DNA from: Doris montereyensis
Taxonomy: Eukaryota > Mollusca > Gastropoda > Nudibranchia > Dorididae
DNA length: 64,000 nucleotides
Assembly (NCBI GenBank): GCA_037039925.1
Contig: JAXRKP010000472.1
Coordinates: forward strand, 152,501 to 216,500
Direction of reading: 5' to 3'
This document shows positions 1 to 22,510 of this stretch, one piece after another. The notes below the pieces were generated by a model. It was not told the origin of the DNA. It ran no database searches and worked only from the letters and a program-made list of their open reading frames with translations. Position 1 is the stretch's first letter, and each line of letters starts with the position of its first letter. Made by a program: the position numbers and the translations under genes.

Positions 1-195
1 TTAAATGTGTTTTTAGTAATATTGTATCGTTATACGAAGAAGACTGTGCATAGTGGAGACGAAGAGTCACTATCGTTGTAATGGACTTCTAAACCTCCCG
101 TATTGCCAATTATCTTGTCTTTATTTATTAGAAAGTAATAAATCATGAAAGCCTATTGATTGCCGGACTTCTTAACATAAATTTCACTCAAGATA
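1..195. other. No recognisable feature
   Basis: AT-rich sequence upstream of the first retrotransposon fragment. I see no convincing coding exon, repeat or RNA gene. It could be further, unrecognisable 5' sequence of the degraded element that follows. Confidence 0.4.
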
Positions 196-199
196 AGCC

Positions 200-455
200 A
201 AAGCAGGTTTTGCTAATGCAACCGAATCTAACCTGGGCACGGTCTCAAGAAGTTAGACCAAATCCCCAATACAGCAGGCACATAAATGAAAAAAATGATT
301 GAAATTGTCACGTGATTCAACCTGATCAAGTAACTCACGAACCAACAAAAGGATGAAAACATACTTGTTATCATCTTGACAACAAATCCTGACCTTGTGG
401 AAACAAGTGTTGTCCCTGGTATGAGTGACCACAGCGCAGTTTTATGCAGCGTATA
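200..455 (+). pseudogene. Retrotransposon endonuclease C-terminal remnant
   Basis: This is the C-terminal part of an EEP-type endonuclease, which nicks target DNA for target-primed reverse transcription. Recognisable blocks are RPNPQYSRHINEK (about 260-300), VIQPDQVTHEPTKG (about 313-354) and, after a frame change, ILTTNPDLVETSVVPGMSDH. The SDH at 424-432 is the conserved terminal catalytic block of this family. The N-terminal half with the GDFN block is absent or unrecognisable. It continues into the basic linker at 457. Confidence 0.75.
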
Positions 456-456
456 A

Positions 457-1173
457 ATGAAAACGAAAATAAAGACTATTATAGCACAAATTTTTCCTGT
501 AGCCCCTACCTGTGTTATTAGCATTAAAAACCTCCTCGATCAATTTTCCTGTACCCCAAATCATCTTGGCGACATCAATGCTATTACAGAAGACCTACGA
601 GATAACTACGAAACATTCGAAAGAAATGCAGAGACAAAAACTGTAAATGAAAATTGGACAATATGCAAAGAACTTGTCACACATTCCATGAACATACATA
701 TACCCAAGAAAACAATTAGCGGCAAAGCACACTTACCGTGGATAACTAAAAAGATCAAACAGTTGATAAGACAAAAGCAGAGGAGATATAAGGCTGCAAA
801 ATGCCACAACAAATCAAAGGACTGGCAAAAATATAGAAAAATCAGAACAATAATTCATCAGGAATTACGGAAACAACACCTCAAATACATAAACCAACTA
901 CTTGAAATTGACGATGAGAATCCAGACCCTGAAAACGCTCGCATAACCAAAAGATTCTGGTCTTACATCAAATCAAAGCGTAAAAACATATCAGGAATAA
1001 GCGTCCTTCAACGACCAGACGGCACAGAAACAACAGACTCCAAAGAACAAGCAAAAATTCTTAACGATCAATATCAAAGTGTGTTCACCGGGAGGACCCA
1101 AACTTACCAATCATTGAAAGTAGCGAAATTTCTGAAATCAAACAAATTAGTATCACTGTACCAGGGGTTATAA
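457..1173 (+). pseudogene. Retrotransposon linker between endonuclease and RT
   Basis: A 238-residue open segment rich in Lys, Arg and Gln follows the endonuclease SDH block. It contains the typical linker features of CR1/Jockey ORF2: a WITKKIKQLIRQKQRRY-type basic stretch, RFWSYIKSKRKN, and the NDQYQSVFT block just before the RT. After about 1095 the coding signal moves to another frame, so the last residues are out of frame. This is element sequence, not a host gene. Confidence 0.8.
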
Positions 1174-2392
1174 AACAACTTAAACAACTAGACTCGCATA
1201 AGGCAACAGGACCAGATGACATTCCCTCTAAAATCCTCAAAGAAACAGCAAATGAGATCGCGCCATATCTTTGCACAATATTCCAACAATCAATCAACAC
1301 CGGATTCGTGCCAGAAGATTGGAAAACAGCAAACATCACAGCTGTTTATAAAAAAGGAAGACGTGACATTGCTTGAACTACCGCCCAGTATCCCTAACTT
1401 CAATTTCTTGCAAAGCACTGGAGCATATCATAGCACACACGATAATGAACCACCTGGAAGAAAACAACGTACTGGTAGACTACCAATATGAATTCCGTAA
1501 GCACCATTCCTGTGAAACACAACTTATATCAACACTAGAGTCGATAGCTAAATCACTAGATGACAAAAAACAGGTTGACCTACTAATCCTTGATTTTAGT
1601 AAGGCTTTTGACACTGTACCCCACCAACGCCTCCTCCAAAAACTAGAGAATTATGGAATAAGAAACACCAACGATATATCCGATAATGAAACAAACAACC
1701 AACAGCTCCTGAAATGGTTTGAAAGTTGGCTCCGTGGTAGGACACAAAGAGTAATCCTAGAAGGAAAATCAAGCGAACCTTGTCATGTCCTATCTGGAGT
1801 CCCCCAGGGCACAGTCCTTGGACCTCTCTGTTTTTTAATATTCATAAATGATCTTGGGAAAAATCTGTCCCCTGATACAAATCTTAAACTGTTTGCGGAC
1901 GACAGCCTGTTGTTTCGAGAAATAACAAACAAAGCCAGTGCAGAAAACCTTCAAAGAGATCTGTCAACCCTTGAAAAATGGACTGAAGAGTAGCATATGA
2001 AATTCCATCCATCAAAGTGCTATGTGAGGAACATTACACCAAAACGAAAGCCAGTCATATATGATTATACCCTCATGAACGAGCATCTGGAACACGTTCA
2101 AAGCATACCATATCTGGGAGTCCGCCTCAACAACAAACTCCAATGGGATGATCATATAAATGAAATCACATCAAAAGCAAATAGATGCCTTGAGTTTATC
2201 CACCGAAACCTGCGTCAATGCCCCATGCAAATTAAATCTCAGGCATACACAGCACTTGTTAGGCCGACGCTAGAATATGCTAGTGCTGCATGGGATCCAC
2301 ACCACCAATACCAAATTGACCAAATTGAAAAGGTACAGAGACAGGCAGCTCGAGTTGTAAAAAATGCTGGTCAAGAGAACAAGGATGCGTGA
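1095..2392 (+). pseudogene. CR1/Jockey-type reverse transcriptase, broken
   Basis: This is an RNA-dependent DNA polymerase that would copy element RNA at a nicked target. The first part (about 1095-1370) carries KATGPDDIPSKILKE and VPEDWKTANITAVYKKG. After a frame change comes NYRPVSLTS, then SKAFDTVPH, SGVPQGTVLGPL and the catalytic FADD at 1892-1903. At 1991-1993 a TAG interrupts the frame where relatives have Trp (EEWHMKF-like context). The same frame then resumes through YLGVRLNNKLQW and YASAAWDP. Catalytic residues are present, but the frame changes and amber stop make it non-functional. Confidence 0.92.
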
Positions 2393-2702
2393 CTCAAGCA
2401 TTACAGGAACTTAACTGGTCTTCTCTGGAAACCCACCGAAAACACTCTCGCCTCACACATATTTACAAAGCAATAAACACAGACACATCAACCGTGAAAA
2501 TCCCAACTTAACAATGAATATACTCGCTCAACAAGAAATCATCACCAGCAAAAATTCATCAACCCACATACCCGGACCAACATTTACAAACACAGCTTTT
2601 TTCCCTCCAACCATCTGCAAGTGGAATGCCCTGCCAAATAGAGTCATCAACAGCTTATCTGTTGACCAATTTAAACGTGTGCTTGGACATGAAAATGTGT
2701 GA
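2393..2702 (+). pseudogene. C-terminal region of the retrotransposon ORF2
   Basis: After a further frame change the protein continues with a CVTQALQELNWSSLETHR block, then, in another frame, FFPPTICKWNALPNRVINSL and a final FKRVLGHENV before a stop at 2700-2702. The WNxLP block followed by an FK motif is the usual C-terminus of CR1/Jockey ORF2. The 3' UTR and tail follow. Confidence 0.8.
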
Positions 2703-3112
2703 ATATGGACTGTGAAGTGTAACACTATATTCGCATTCATGGGCAAAATGCCTTTTGTGAATTATCAATTCTGATTCTGATCTAACCTGATCAGTCTCCT
2801 TTCTGATGGCTGGTCATCGTCTACATTTTTGTGGACGTCAGTGGATTAGCTGTCAGCGGGTGTCCGTAAGGGACATCCAAAGACAAAATATTCCGCAATG
2901 CTGACCGATTACACAAGATGAGCTACGAGAAAATAGCGTGACGCGATATTACCGTTATTAGACCCCAGATCTAAAAACATTTTTTTTGTCCGACCGCAAG
3001 GTTTCGCAGACTGATAGTAGTCTCATGGTATTCTCACTCTCATTTAGAGTTACCTATGATTTGTTTCATGTCTTTTACAGGATATATGGCCGTAGGAATA
3101 CGTTTTCTTTCA

Positions 3113-3595
3113 CTCCAGATCATAAAACGGCGCTTCCACGTATTTTTCAACTGTTTTTTTTTTCCAGCTCTTACTGTGTGTTCACCACAATTGTTACATA
3201 ATAATGAAAATCTGAAACCTGCCTCACGTGATCACTGCAAAAGATTTTTAAAACTTAGAACTCGCCAAATTTTCTTTGAACAATTCTCTTTCACACGGAA
3301 TTAAAGAAAATAGAATAAAAGGTCGTTGACTTCACCTACTTTAAGGTGAAAAAAGACTTATTAAAAAGAGAAAATGCCATCAGTCTCAATTGCCGACGTT
3401 CTCACCCAAAAAATATTCACAAAACACATAAATTGAAAGCAAATTTCACAATATTATGTTTTTTTATATCTGCGATGTCAAAGCTATACATGGACCAAAT
3501 GTTAAGAAGATTCATCAATTAGACTTTGAGAAAGATTAATTGAAGAGCTCAAGTTATCATTGGGTCCCATTTTTTGTGAAACCTGCCTTATGCCA
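3113..3595. repeat. Dispersed repeat, copy 1 (about 480 bp)
   Basis: Nearly the same sequence recurs in direct orientation at 6132-6586. Shared landmarks include cagatcataaaacggcgctt, cctgcctcacgtgatcactg, taaaaggtcgttgac and tcaagttatcattgggtccc. Copy 1 has a few extra short insertions. The copies differ by scattered substitutions, so the duplication is not recent. No coding capacity or terminal repeat was recognised. Confidence 0.85.
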
Positions 3596-4735
3596 AGTAG
3601 AGCCAACTATCATATTTTATTGACTATTTTAATGTATTCAATATGTTCTATCTATCATAGGACTTTTATTCAGGGGGGGTGCAACCCCCCTGAACACCCC
3701 CTCCCTCTTTGCATAGTCAGGTCTGGAGACTGACCCTCCCCTGTTTTTCACTGGGTGTTTACTTTAACCTTAACGTCAATCAGCTGGGAAAACCATAGAA
3801 GCAGATTAGATGAAGATCTAGACTAGATTCTAAGGCATATGTCCACACAAAAGATGATTGAGATAAAATATGGATCACAGTCACAAATATAGATCTAGAA
3901 GCTAGGCCTTGTAAAGTTATGTCATGTCTAAATAAAAGAGTTATTTTGATTTGATTTTTGGACTACTCACCACTAATATCTGATCAAGCTCAAGATAGAT
4001 CTAGATCTATATGGATATATCTAGATCTAGATATAAGGCCTTCAGTCCAACATTGGCATGACCTGAAACAGATGGCTTGTCTTTAAAACAAAAACAAAAC
4101 AGCTTTAGTTATTGTGTGCAAAACGTATCGTGAAAGACATCCGGATGAAGAACACATCATTATTACTCAACGATCGTATTCTTCGAGATCTATGTTTTGA
4201 CGGACACTAACAAAATAATCGATCGGAAGGAAGTAATGTCAATGTACAATTATGTCTGGAATGCCGTGGATTTGAGCAATACAAACAATAGACCCAATCA
4301 CACTGGAACAGTAAATTGCATCGTATTTTCCATGAATCTGGCTGACAGACGTTATAAATTCTCTGCCAAATCAAACCTCAATAGGATTTTCATTGTAAGG
4401 ATTTATTTTGTATGAATTTGCAAAAATATCCCTGAGGTAACTTTCTTTCTCTCTGACAGTATGTCAATCATCGAGTTTTTATGTTTCGTCGATGTTTTGC
4501 ATATCTTCAAGTTCTCTATGATGTCAAAACTTATTTATAGAAACTCTTAATGATAACAGCATGCACAAAACTCAATAAGACATCAGTTCACGTCAAATTT
4601 TCTTTCACTGGGTGGTCATACATGTACTGAAATCTACATGTACTGGTTTTATAGGTAATCATCTTATAGTATAATAAAACATCACTAATAAACATTTATT
4701 CATGTAAACGCCCCCAATCTACTTCCGTTGCCAAC

Positions 4736-14558
<9,823 letters not shown>

Positions 14559-16135
14559 CAGCTGAAGACAATGTCCAAGTGTGCGGGACGCAATCATCCA
14601 CAGATGCTAACTTATTTCTGCTGAGTGCCAACTTTGTAACGGACATAGGCATATGAGGATAATCATGACAGTACAAATAGTGAATAGTGGCTTTGGGTTG
14701 ATTTCGTTCTTTTCTAGGACTAGCACAAGTAGCAGATATATATGTACCATTACCATACTGATGTCTAGTTTTCAATTTTTGTGTCAAATTTGAGGTTCAC
14801 AGAAATGTTTAATGAGGAATTCTAGGGGTACAAAACTGAAAATGAAAAATGTACAAAAAGTTTGAAAAAGCATCTCTCTTGGTTTTCTTTGTTCTCATAA
14901 CTTTAACTTATAGTTTATGTTGCACCTGTATTTGTCCTTTGTTCCTTAAACTATCTAATGGTGTTGATGTTTTATGAAAGGTCAATTCTGATATGTTTGG
15001 GCGCTGGGAAAAAAAAAAAAGGTATAGTTAAAATTCATTCCTAATAATCTTTTAGCATTGTCCGCGACGTATGAAAGTTGATAATTTACTGTAACAATTC
15101 ATACGTTCACACATTGTCACAGACTTGAGGCTGGGTACCATAACTTGCTCCAGTTAATGAATGAGATTTATAATATCATTATCATACTACAGTGGAAACG
15201 TCTTAATTCAAATTCCTTGGGAATAGATGGCGGCACCTTCGTATTACGAAACCAGATTATGTAAGGGGAGTTAACCAAGTCAAAAGACAAATAATATTTT
15301 GATTACATTTACATCCCTTGAAATTATCAGACAAAGGAAATTAATATCTAACATTACTAACAAAGACAAAACGTTCCGCCGTATCTCTTCATCTTAAATC
15401 CTATGGAATAATTAAAAAGTGAGGAACAAACAAGTTTAATTGGCCTTTTTGTTTGTTGTTGTGTTCAATTGATCGACTGTTGGTTAGCACAAATTCAATG
15501 GGAGGATTTTACAATGAAATTAAAAAAAAAAATAAAGGTGCTACAAGTTACTACTGAGCGACAGGAAGAAGACACGACTGAGCAACAGCTTTTGATTTTT
15601 GTGTGTGTGGGAGTGGCGATGCTTGTTACTTTCGTTTATGTTTTGGGGCAGGGTTGGGGAGTTCTTTACTGGCGTTTCATTTTGTTTTTGTTGGCATCAA
15701 TTTTTTCTTAATATTTACTACAAATACAAGATTCATTTCATGCTGACTTTAGCCATGTAAATATATTTTGTATATATATATATAATATACACATCCTCAT
15801 GACTACAGCTTGGTATTTCAATTTCAAACGTCTTTTGAACATGTGTGATACTAGAGCATGATTGATAGTTGATTGTAGATTACGATTACAACAGCTCTAT
15901 AATTATAATATTTTGTTGCATGGAGTTTTCAAAGAGATGAAAATTGAATTACCGTATATGTAACAGTTACAGAGTGTGAATTATTGAAAGAGTATCACTA
16001 TCAGTATCAGATCATAAATTAAGAAATACTTGCATCATTTCTCTCCTTATGATATTTGCTTTGTACTTGAATAAACATGAAATGTTACACACAATTAGTG
16101 ATTGGCGTAAATCTTTTTTTTTTGTGTCGTCATTT
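14559..16135 (+). other. 3' UTR and downstream flank of the IER3IP1-like gene
   Basis: No further exon is needed. Candidate polyadenylation hexamers are distant (ATTAAA near 15412, AATAAA near 15531), so the true 3' end is uncertain. An 80-residue ORF at 15469-15711 ends in a hydrophobic run but has no recognised homology and is probably chance. A short TA tract lies near 15773-15790. Confidence 0.5.
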
Positions 16136-19100
16136 GGCATTTCCTTCTTTCATTTACAAGAATCATTTATGTCATCATGTGGCATTTCCCTTCTGTTATT
16201 TACAAAAATCATTTATGTCATCATGTGGCATTTTCTTCTGTCATTTACAAGAATCATTTATGTCATCATGTGGCATTTCCTTCTGTTATTTACCTGAATC
16301 ATTTGTGTCGTGATGTGGCATTTCCCTTCTGTCATTTACCTGAATCAATTGTGGCATCATGTGGCATTTCCCTTCTGTCATTTCCCTGAATCATTTGTGT
16401 CATCATGTGTCATTTCCCTGAATCATTTATGTCATCATGTGGCATTTCCCTGAATCGAATCATTTGTGTCGTGATGTGGCATTTCCTTCTGTCATTTACC
16501 TGAATCATTTGTGTCATCATGTGGCATTTCCCTTCTGTCATTTCCTGAATCATTTGTGTCATCATGTGGCATTTCCCTTCTGTCATTTCCCTGAATCATT
16601 TATGTCATCATGTGGCATTTCCCTGAATCATTTGTGTCGTCATGTGGCATTTCCCTTCTGTCATTTACCTGAATCATTTGTGTCATCATGTGGCATTTCC
16701 CTTCTGTCATTTACCTGAATCATTTGTGGCATTTCCCTGAATCATTTGTGTCATCATGTGGCATTTCATTCTGTCATTTCCCTGAATCATTTGTGGCATC
16801 ATGTGGCATTTCCCTTGTCATTTACCTGAATCATTTGTGTCATCATGTGGCATTTCCTTGAATCATTTGTGTCGTGATGTGGCATTTCCCTTCTGTCATT
16901 TACCTGAATCATTTGTGTCGTCATGTGGCATTTCCTTCTGTCATTTACCTGAATCATTTGTGTCATCATGTGGCATTTCTTTTCTGTCATTTACCTGAAT
17001 CATTTGTGTCATCATGTGGCATTTCCCTGAATCATTTGTGTCGTCATGTGGCATTTCCCTGAATCATTTGTGCCGTCATGTGGCATTTCCCTTGTTATTT
17101 ACCTGAATCATTTGTGGCATCACGTGGCATTTCCCTTTTGTCATTTACCTGAATCATTTGTGTCATCATGTGGCATTTCCTATCTGTCATTTACCTGAAT
17201 CATTTGTGTCATCATTTGGCATTTCCCTGAATCATTTGTGTCGTCATGTGGCATTTCCCTGAATCATTTGTGTCGTCATGTGGCATTTCCCTTCTGTCAT
17301 TTACCTGAATCATTTGTGGCATCACGTGGCATTTCCCTTCTGTCATTTACCTGAATCATTTGTGTCGTGATGTGGCATTTCCTTTCTGTCATTTACAGTA
17401 TTACAGGAATCATTTGTGTCGTTATGTGGCATTTCCTTTCTGTCATTTTCCTGAATCATTTGTGTCGTCATGTGGCATTTCCTTTCTGTCATTTACCTGA
17501 ATCATTTGTGTCATGATGTGGCATTTCCTTTCTGTCATTTACCTGAATCATTTGTGTTGTCATGTGGCATTTCCTTTCTGTCATTTACCTGAATCATTTG
17601 TGTCGTTATGTGGCATTTCCTTTCTGTCATTTACCTGAATCATTTGTGTTGTGATGTGGCATTTCCTTTCTGTCATTTACCTGAATCATTTGTGTCATCA
17701 TGTGGCATTTCCTTTCTGTCATTTACAGGAATCATATGTGTCGTCATGTGGCATTTCCTTTCTGTCATTTACAGGAATCATTTGTGTCGTCATGTGGCAT
17801 TTCCTTTCTGTCATTTACCTGAATCATTTGTGTCGTGATGTGGCATTTCCTTTCTGTCATTTACCTGAATCATTTGTGTCGTCATGTGGCATTTCATTTC
17901 TGTCATTTCCCTGAATCATTTGTGTCATCATTGTGGCATTTCCCTTCTGTAATTTAGCTGAATCATTTGTGTCGTCATGTGGCATTTCGCTTGTTATTTA
18001 CCTGAATCATTTGTGTCGTCATGTGGCATTTCCCTTCTGTCATTTCCCTGAATCATTTGTGTCGTCATGTGGCATTTCCCTTCTGTCATTTACCTGAATC
18101 ATTTGTGGCATCATGTGGCATTTCCCTGAATCATTTGTGTCGTCATGTGGCATTTCCCTTCTGTTATTTACCTGCATCATTTGTGTCGTCATGTGGCATT
18201 TCCCTTCTGTCATTTACCTGAATCATTTGTGTCATCATGTGGCATTTCCCTTCTGTCATTTACCTGAATCATTTGTAGCATCATGTGGCATTTCCCTGAA
18301 TCATTTGTGTGTGGCATTTACCTGAATCATTTGTGTCATGTGGCATTTCCTTCTGTCATTTACCTGAATCATTTGTGTCGTGATGTGGCATTTCCTTTCT
18401 GTCATTTACAGGAATCATTTGAGTCATCATGTGGCATTTCCCTTCTATCATTTACCTGAATCATTTGTGTCGTCATGTGGCATTTCCCTTCTGTCATTTA
18501 TCTGAATCATTTGTGGCATCATGTGGCATTTCCCTGAATCATTTGTGTCGTCATGTGGCATTTCCCTTCTGTCATTACCTAAATCATTTGTGTCATCATG
18601 TGGCATTTCCCTTCTGTCATTTATCTGAATCATTTGTGTCATCATGTGGCATTTCCCTTCTGTCATTTTTACCTGAATCATTTGTGGCATCATGTGGCAT
18701 TTCCCTGAATCATTTGTGTCATTGGCATTTCCCTGAATCATTTGTGTCATGTGGCATTTCCCTTCTGTCATTTACCTGAATCATTTGTGTCGTCATGTGG
18801 CATTTCCTTTCTGTCATTTACCTGAATCATTTGTGTCGTCATGTGGCATTTCCTTTTGTCATTTACCTGAATCATTTGTTTCGTCATGTGGCATTTCCCT
18901 TTGTCATTTACCTGAATCATTTGTGTCGTCATGTGGCATTTCCCTTCTGTCATTTACCTGAATCATTTGTGTCGTCATGTGGCATTTCCCTTCTGTCATT
19001 TATCTGAATCATTTGTGGCATCATGTGGCATTTCCTGAATCTTCGTTATGTCATTTACCTGAATGAGTCATTTGTGTCATCATGTGGCATTTCCCTTCTG

Positions 19101-19480
19101 TCATATTTACCTGAATAATTTGTGTCATCATGTAGCATTTCCCTTTGTCATTTGTTTTCAATATTTGTGGCATTTGTGACATTTTCCTGAATCAAATTTT
19201 TTTATTGGCATTTTCCTTCTGTCATTTCCCTGTCCATTCATGTCCATGTGGCAGTTTCTGTCATTTACCAAGAATGGCATTTGTTAAATCATGTGGTATT
19301 TCCCTTGGTCATTTACCTGAATCATTTGTGCAAAATGTGGCATTCCCAAAATGCAACCTGAATCATTTTTGTCACCCTGTCAGGACCGTGAATCATTTGT
19401 TTCGTCATGTGGCATTTTCCTTCTGTCATTTACCTGAATCATTTGTGGCATCATATGGCATTTCCTTTGTGTCATTTACT
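16136..19480. repeat. 46-bp minisatellite, about 75 units, 3.3 kb
   Basis: The consensus unit contains catgtggcatttcccttctg, tcatttacctgaatcatttg and tgtcatcatgt. It is built from related catttNcct blocks. A frequent short variant of about 31 bp lacks the cttctgtcatttacc part, as expected from recombination between two of these blocks. Units degenerate at both ends (before 16200 and after 19030). Many spurious ORFs arise on both strands. Confidence 0.97.
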
Positions 19481-19619
19481 TGAAAATTTGATGTCATGTA
19501 GCATTTCACTTTGATTTTACTGTTTTTTTATTATTTTTACAACAAGAAAAGATAAACTATAACAAATGCATTTATTGCGGAAATTTACTGTCCATCATGT
19601 CCGGAGTTTATGTCCAACA

Positions 19620-20395
19620 AAAAAAGAAAACATGCTGCAGTGCATTTGGTAGCGGGAGACTACTGTATTACTGCTATACAAAATGAAAAGAAAACATGCT
19701 GCAGTGCATTTCTAGCGGAGACTACTGTATTACTGCTATACAACAGAAACAGAAAACATGCTGCAGTGCATTTCTAGCGGAGACTACTGTATTACTGCTA
19801 TACAACAAGAAAAGAAAACATGCTGCAGTGCATTTCTAGCAGAGACTACTGTATTACTGCTATACAACAAGAAAAGAAAACATGCTGCAGTGCATTTCTA
19901 GCGGAGACTACTGTATTACTGCTATACAACAAAAAAGAAAACATGCTGCAGTGCATTTCTAGCAGAGACTACTGTATTACTGCTATACAACAAGAAAAGA
20001 AAACATGCTGCAGTGCATTTCTAGTGGAGACTACTGTATTACTGCTATACAACAAGAAAAGAAAACATGCTGCAATGCATTTCTAGCGGAGACTACTGTA
20101 TTACTGCTATACAACAAGAAAAGAAAACATGCTGCAGTGCATTTCTAGCGAAGACTACTGTATTACTGCTATACAACAAGAAAAGAAAACATGCTGCAGT
20201 GCATTTCTAGCGGAGACTACTGTATTACTGCTATACAACAAGAAAAGAAAACATGCTGCAGTGCATTTCTAGCGAAGACTACTGTATTACTGCTATACAA
20301 CAAGAAAAGAAAACATGCTGCAGTGCATTTCTAGCGGAGACTACTGTATTACTGCTATACAACAAGAAAAGAAAACATGCTGCAGTCTGCAGTGC
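19620..20395. repeat. 62-bp minisatellite, about 12 units
   Basis: The unit contains gaaaacatgctgcagtgcat, ttctagcggagactactgta and ttactgctatacaacaag. Units are nearly identical apart from gcgg/gcag/gcga variants. The first and last units are degenerate, the last with a ctgcagtctgcag micro-duplication. Confidence 0.97.
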
Positions 20396-20481
20396 ATGTC
20401 GTGTGCATTGGAGATAGATGAAACTGAAAATAAAAATAGAACGAAATAGTGGTATCTAGTAACTGAATTGATATTCCAAAA

Positions 20482-20598
20482 AATGCTTTTTTACTGAATT
20501 TGCCAAGAAATCGCTAGTGGCATGAATTCCAGATTTTTCAAATGCTTTTTTACTGAATTTGCCAAGAAATCGCCAGTGGCATGAATTCCAGATTGTTA
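20482..20598. repeat. 59-bp tandem duplication
   Basis: aatgcttttttactgaattt starts at 20482 and again at 20541. The copies continue through gccaagaaatcgc and gtggcatgaattccagatt and differ at a few bases. Confidence 0.92.
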
Positions 20599-20669
20599 AA
20601 AAGCGTTTCTGAGTGTTCACATAATACATATACGCTTGAAATTCATGGGACTAGAGATTTCTTTTGGGA

Positions 20670-20951
20670 TTACGCATTTTTTCTGACAATAGCGTCAATA
20701 TCATTATCAGATTCCCATAGTGACACTACTACATACAAATACAATGCATGTTCTACTTCTCCCTTGCACACACAGCACCTATTATGCTCTTCTAGTAGTA
20801 TCATGGTATTAAATGTACCACACATTCCCAAGAACACATAGGGGTAGAGGTGTGTGGGCGCTTTGTTTTTCTTCCAGAAAGTCCTAGGTTTGGGTTTATA
20901 TGCTGGTCGTATCTGAGAAAATGGGCTGTGTCCTGTGTGGGGAACATACAT
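20670..20951 (-). CDS. Possible coding exon, unassigned
   Basis: I do not recognise this protein. A 93-codon ORF starts MYVPHTGHSPFSQIRP, continues with a basic KPKPRTFWKKNK stretch and a hydrophobic YPYVFLGMCGTFNTMILL segment, then EEHNR. The arrangement looks like a small single-pass membrane protein. A GT follows the EEHNR codons (aatag|gtgctg) and could be a donor; the rest would then be intron. It could equally be a chance ORF or a transposon scrap. Confidence 0.25.
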   Translation of the reverse strand: MYVPHTGHSPFSQIRPAYKPKPRTFWKKNKAPTHLYPYVFLGMCGTFNTMILLEEHNRCCVCKGEVEHALYLYVVVSLWESDNDIDAIVRKNA

Positions 20952-21690
20952 TATTTCGGACTAGAGGAAAATTCCAGAATAACTTTGTTTGTGTCTGTCA
21001 GTGTGTGAGATTTGAAAAAAAAAACAACACACAGAACATGGCAATTCTTTTGAAATAGTGTAAGTTTCGGACTTAATGTTTTCGAGTGTACAACAGTGAC
21101 TAAATGGTGCTTACTCAGTCTTACCTCAGACATCATAGCCGTAAAAAAACATAAAGGCAGTTACTTATGTGAAACAAATGCTTTATTTTTTCATCAATTG
21201 CTTAGTTTGATATACTTATTTCTAAAAGATGTGGTAGTATATTATTATAGAAAAGTCAGGGTCAGAATTAAAAGTGAAGAATATCCAACGTAAATTATCA
21301 GATCAATGAATGGCACATATTGTCTATTACACCAACGATCAACAATAACATTGTAATACTACAACATGTAAACAAAATAAACTTGTCAGTAAAGAAAAAA
21401 ACAACTTGAGAAAACTGCTTAACTGATCACTTTCAATTACATTTCTATAAGAATCTAAATTTCACAAGAACATTTATTTCTTGTCTTTCAATTTTAAACT
21501 ATTTCCAAAAGTATACATTAATATATTGTATATAGGAAACTTGTTTACAGAGTCAACTGCTTTAGTAAAAGATTAATATATAAAACACATATATGTATAA
21601 TATAATATAAAATTAGCTACTGATGTCCATTGCATAGGCTTAAGTGAAAAATAAGTGAATACAACAACAGTAGGGTGTTATTAATATACT
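20952..21690. other. No recognisable feature
   Basis: AT-rich sequence with short ORFs only. I see no conserved motif, tandem repeat or tRNA-like structure. Confidence 0.4.
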
Positions 21691-21835
21691 GATGACTAAA
21701 GTATTAAAGTGTAAGCCTTTCCCAAGAGAGTACAACATTGTGAAGAAAACATCAGGGTCAGCCATGGGGTTTGAACCAGTGTCGTCACAACACTACGGTT
21801 TCGCTACAACGCCTCCAACAATTCATGTCATAAAA
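21690..21835 (-). mobile_element. tRNA-derived SINE fragment (family A)
   Basis: On -, a tRNA-like head ends in a good B box (GGTTCAAACCC, complement of 21767-21777). About 40 bp later comes acaatgttgtactctcttgg and gaaaggctt. This resembles the conserved central domain (ttgtgtccttgggaaaggc) shared by many invertebrate SINEs. The same layout is seen at 59938-60222 and 34235-34345. Copies are too diverged to be a functional tRNA. Confidence 0.65.
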
Positions 21836-22354
21836 AATCAACACAAATATTTCATAAAAAACCCCACAAAGGTCAATCAGAACAGAATATCATCAAAAAC
21901 ATACAAATAAAAAGCAGAGTTGTAGAGGACAAACACCTTACTTTATATTTTGATTTTACCTTTGACTGAGACTGATAAAGAGAAAAACAACAACAAAAAA
22001 CAACCCCCAAAACAAAACGGTCAATAGATAAAGTGCATCGTTATATAAACATATCAATCAAACAATTCATGAAGGAAATCAATTTCAGTAGCAGACGTGA
22101 TGATGCTTAAAACATGTGAATGTATTGTAATAAGAACATACTTTATACATGTAACTCAATTCATACTGTGTTTTTTGTCTTTCATTATTAAATATTATGC
22201 TGAGAGTGCCATTGACCCCATCACTGCGACCAGGGCAAAAGGCTGGATGAATCTATTGTATGGATTCTTTTATCATTTCACTTAGAAATCCTACTAGAAA
22301 TTGCAGAATGCAAACTTTGTTCAGTGCCATTAATGGGATGCTAAATGCTAACTA

Positions 22355-22508
22355 TATTGAAACCATTGCCATGTAGAAAATCGTTAATTGAAACCATTGC
22401 CATGTAGAAAATGTTATTGAACCAATAGAAAATCGTTAATTGAAACCATTGCCATGTAGAAAATCGTTAATTGAAACCATTGCCAATGCCATGTAGAAAA
22501 TCGTTAAA
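22355..22508. repeat. About 31-bp tandem repeat, five imperfect units
   Basis: attgaaaccattgccatgta plus gaaaatcgtta repeats with small insertions (for example ccaatgccatg). Units are short and degenerate at the ends. Confidence 0.9.
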
Positions 22509-22510
22509 GT

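Larger units (their letters stand above)
196..2785 (+). mobile_element. 5'-truncated, degraded CR1/Jockey-type non-LTR retrotransposon
   Basis: Reading across frames gives, in order, the C-terminal half of an apurinic-type endonuclease, a basic linker, a reverse transcriptase and the usual C-terminal region. The element then ends in a short repetitive 3' tail (ttctgattctgat, about 2770-2782). Frame changes near 355, 1100, 1370, 2390 and 2500 and an in-frame stop at 1991-1993 make it inactive. Motifs such as SKAFDTVPH, SGVPQGTVLGPL and FADD place it in the Jockey superfamily (CR1/Jockey-like). The exact clade cannot be settled by eye. Confidence 0.9.

Noticed and set aside
15469..15711. 80-residue ORF with a C-terminal hydrophobic segment
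   Set aside because: No recognised homology, poor start context and AT-rich composition; likely chance in the 3' flank.
16049..19483. Many overlapping ORFs of 60-116 residues on both strands
   Set aside because: Shadows of the 46-bp minisatellite; changing unit length shifts the frames repeatedly.
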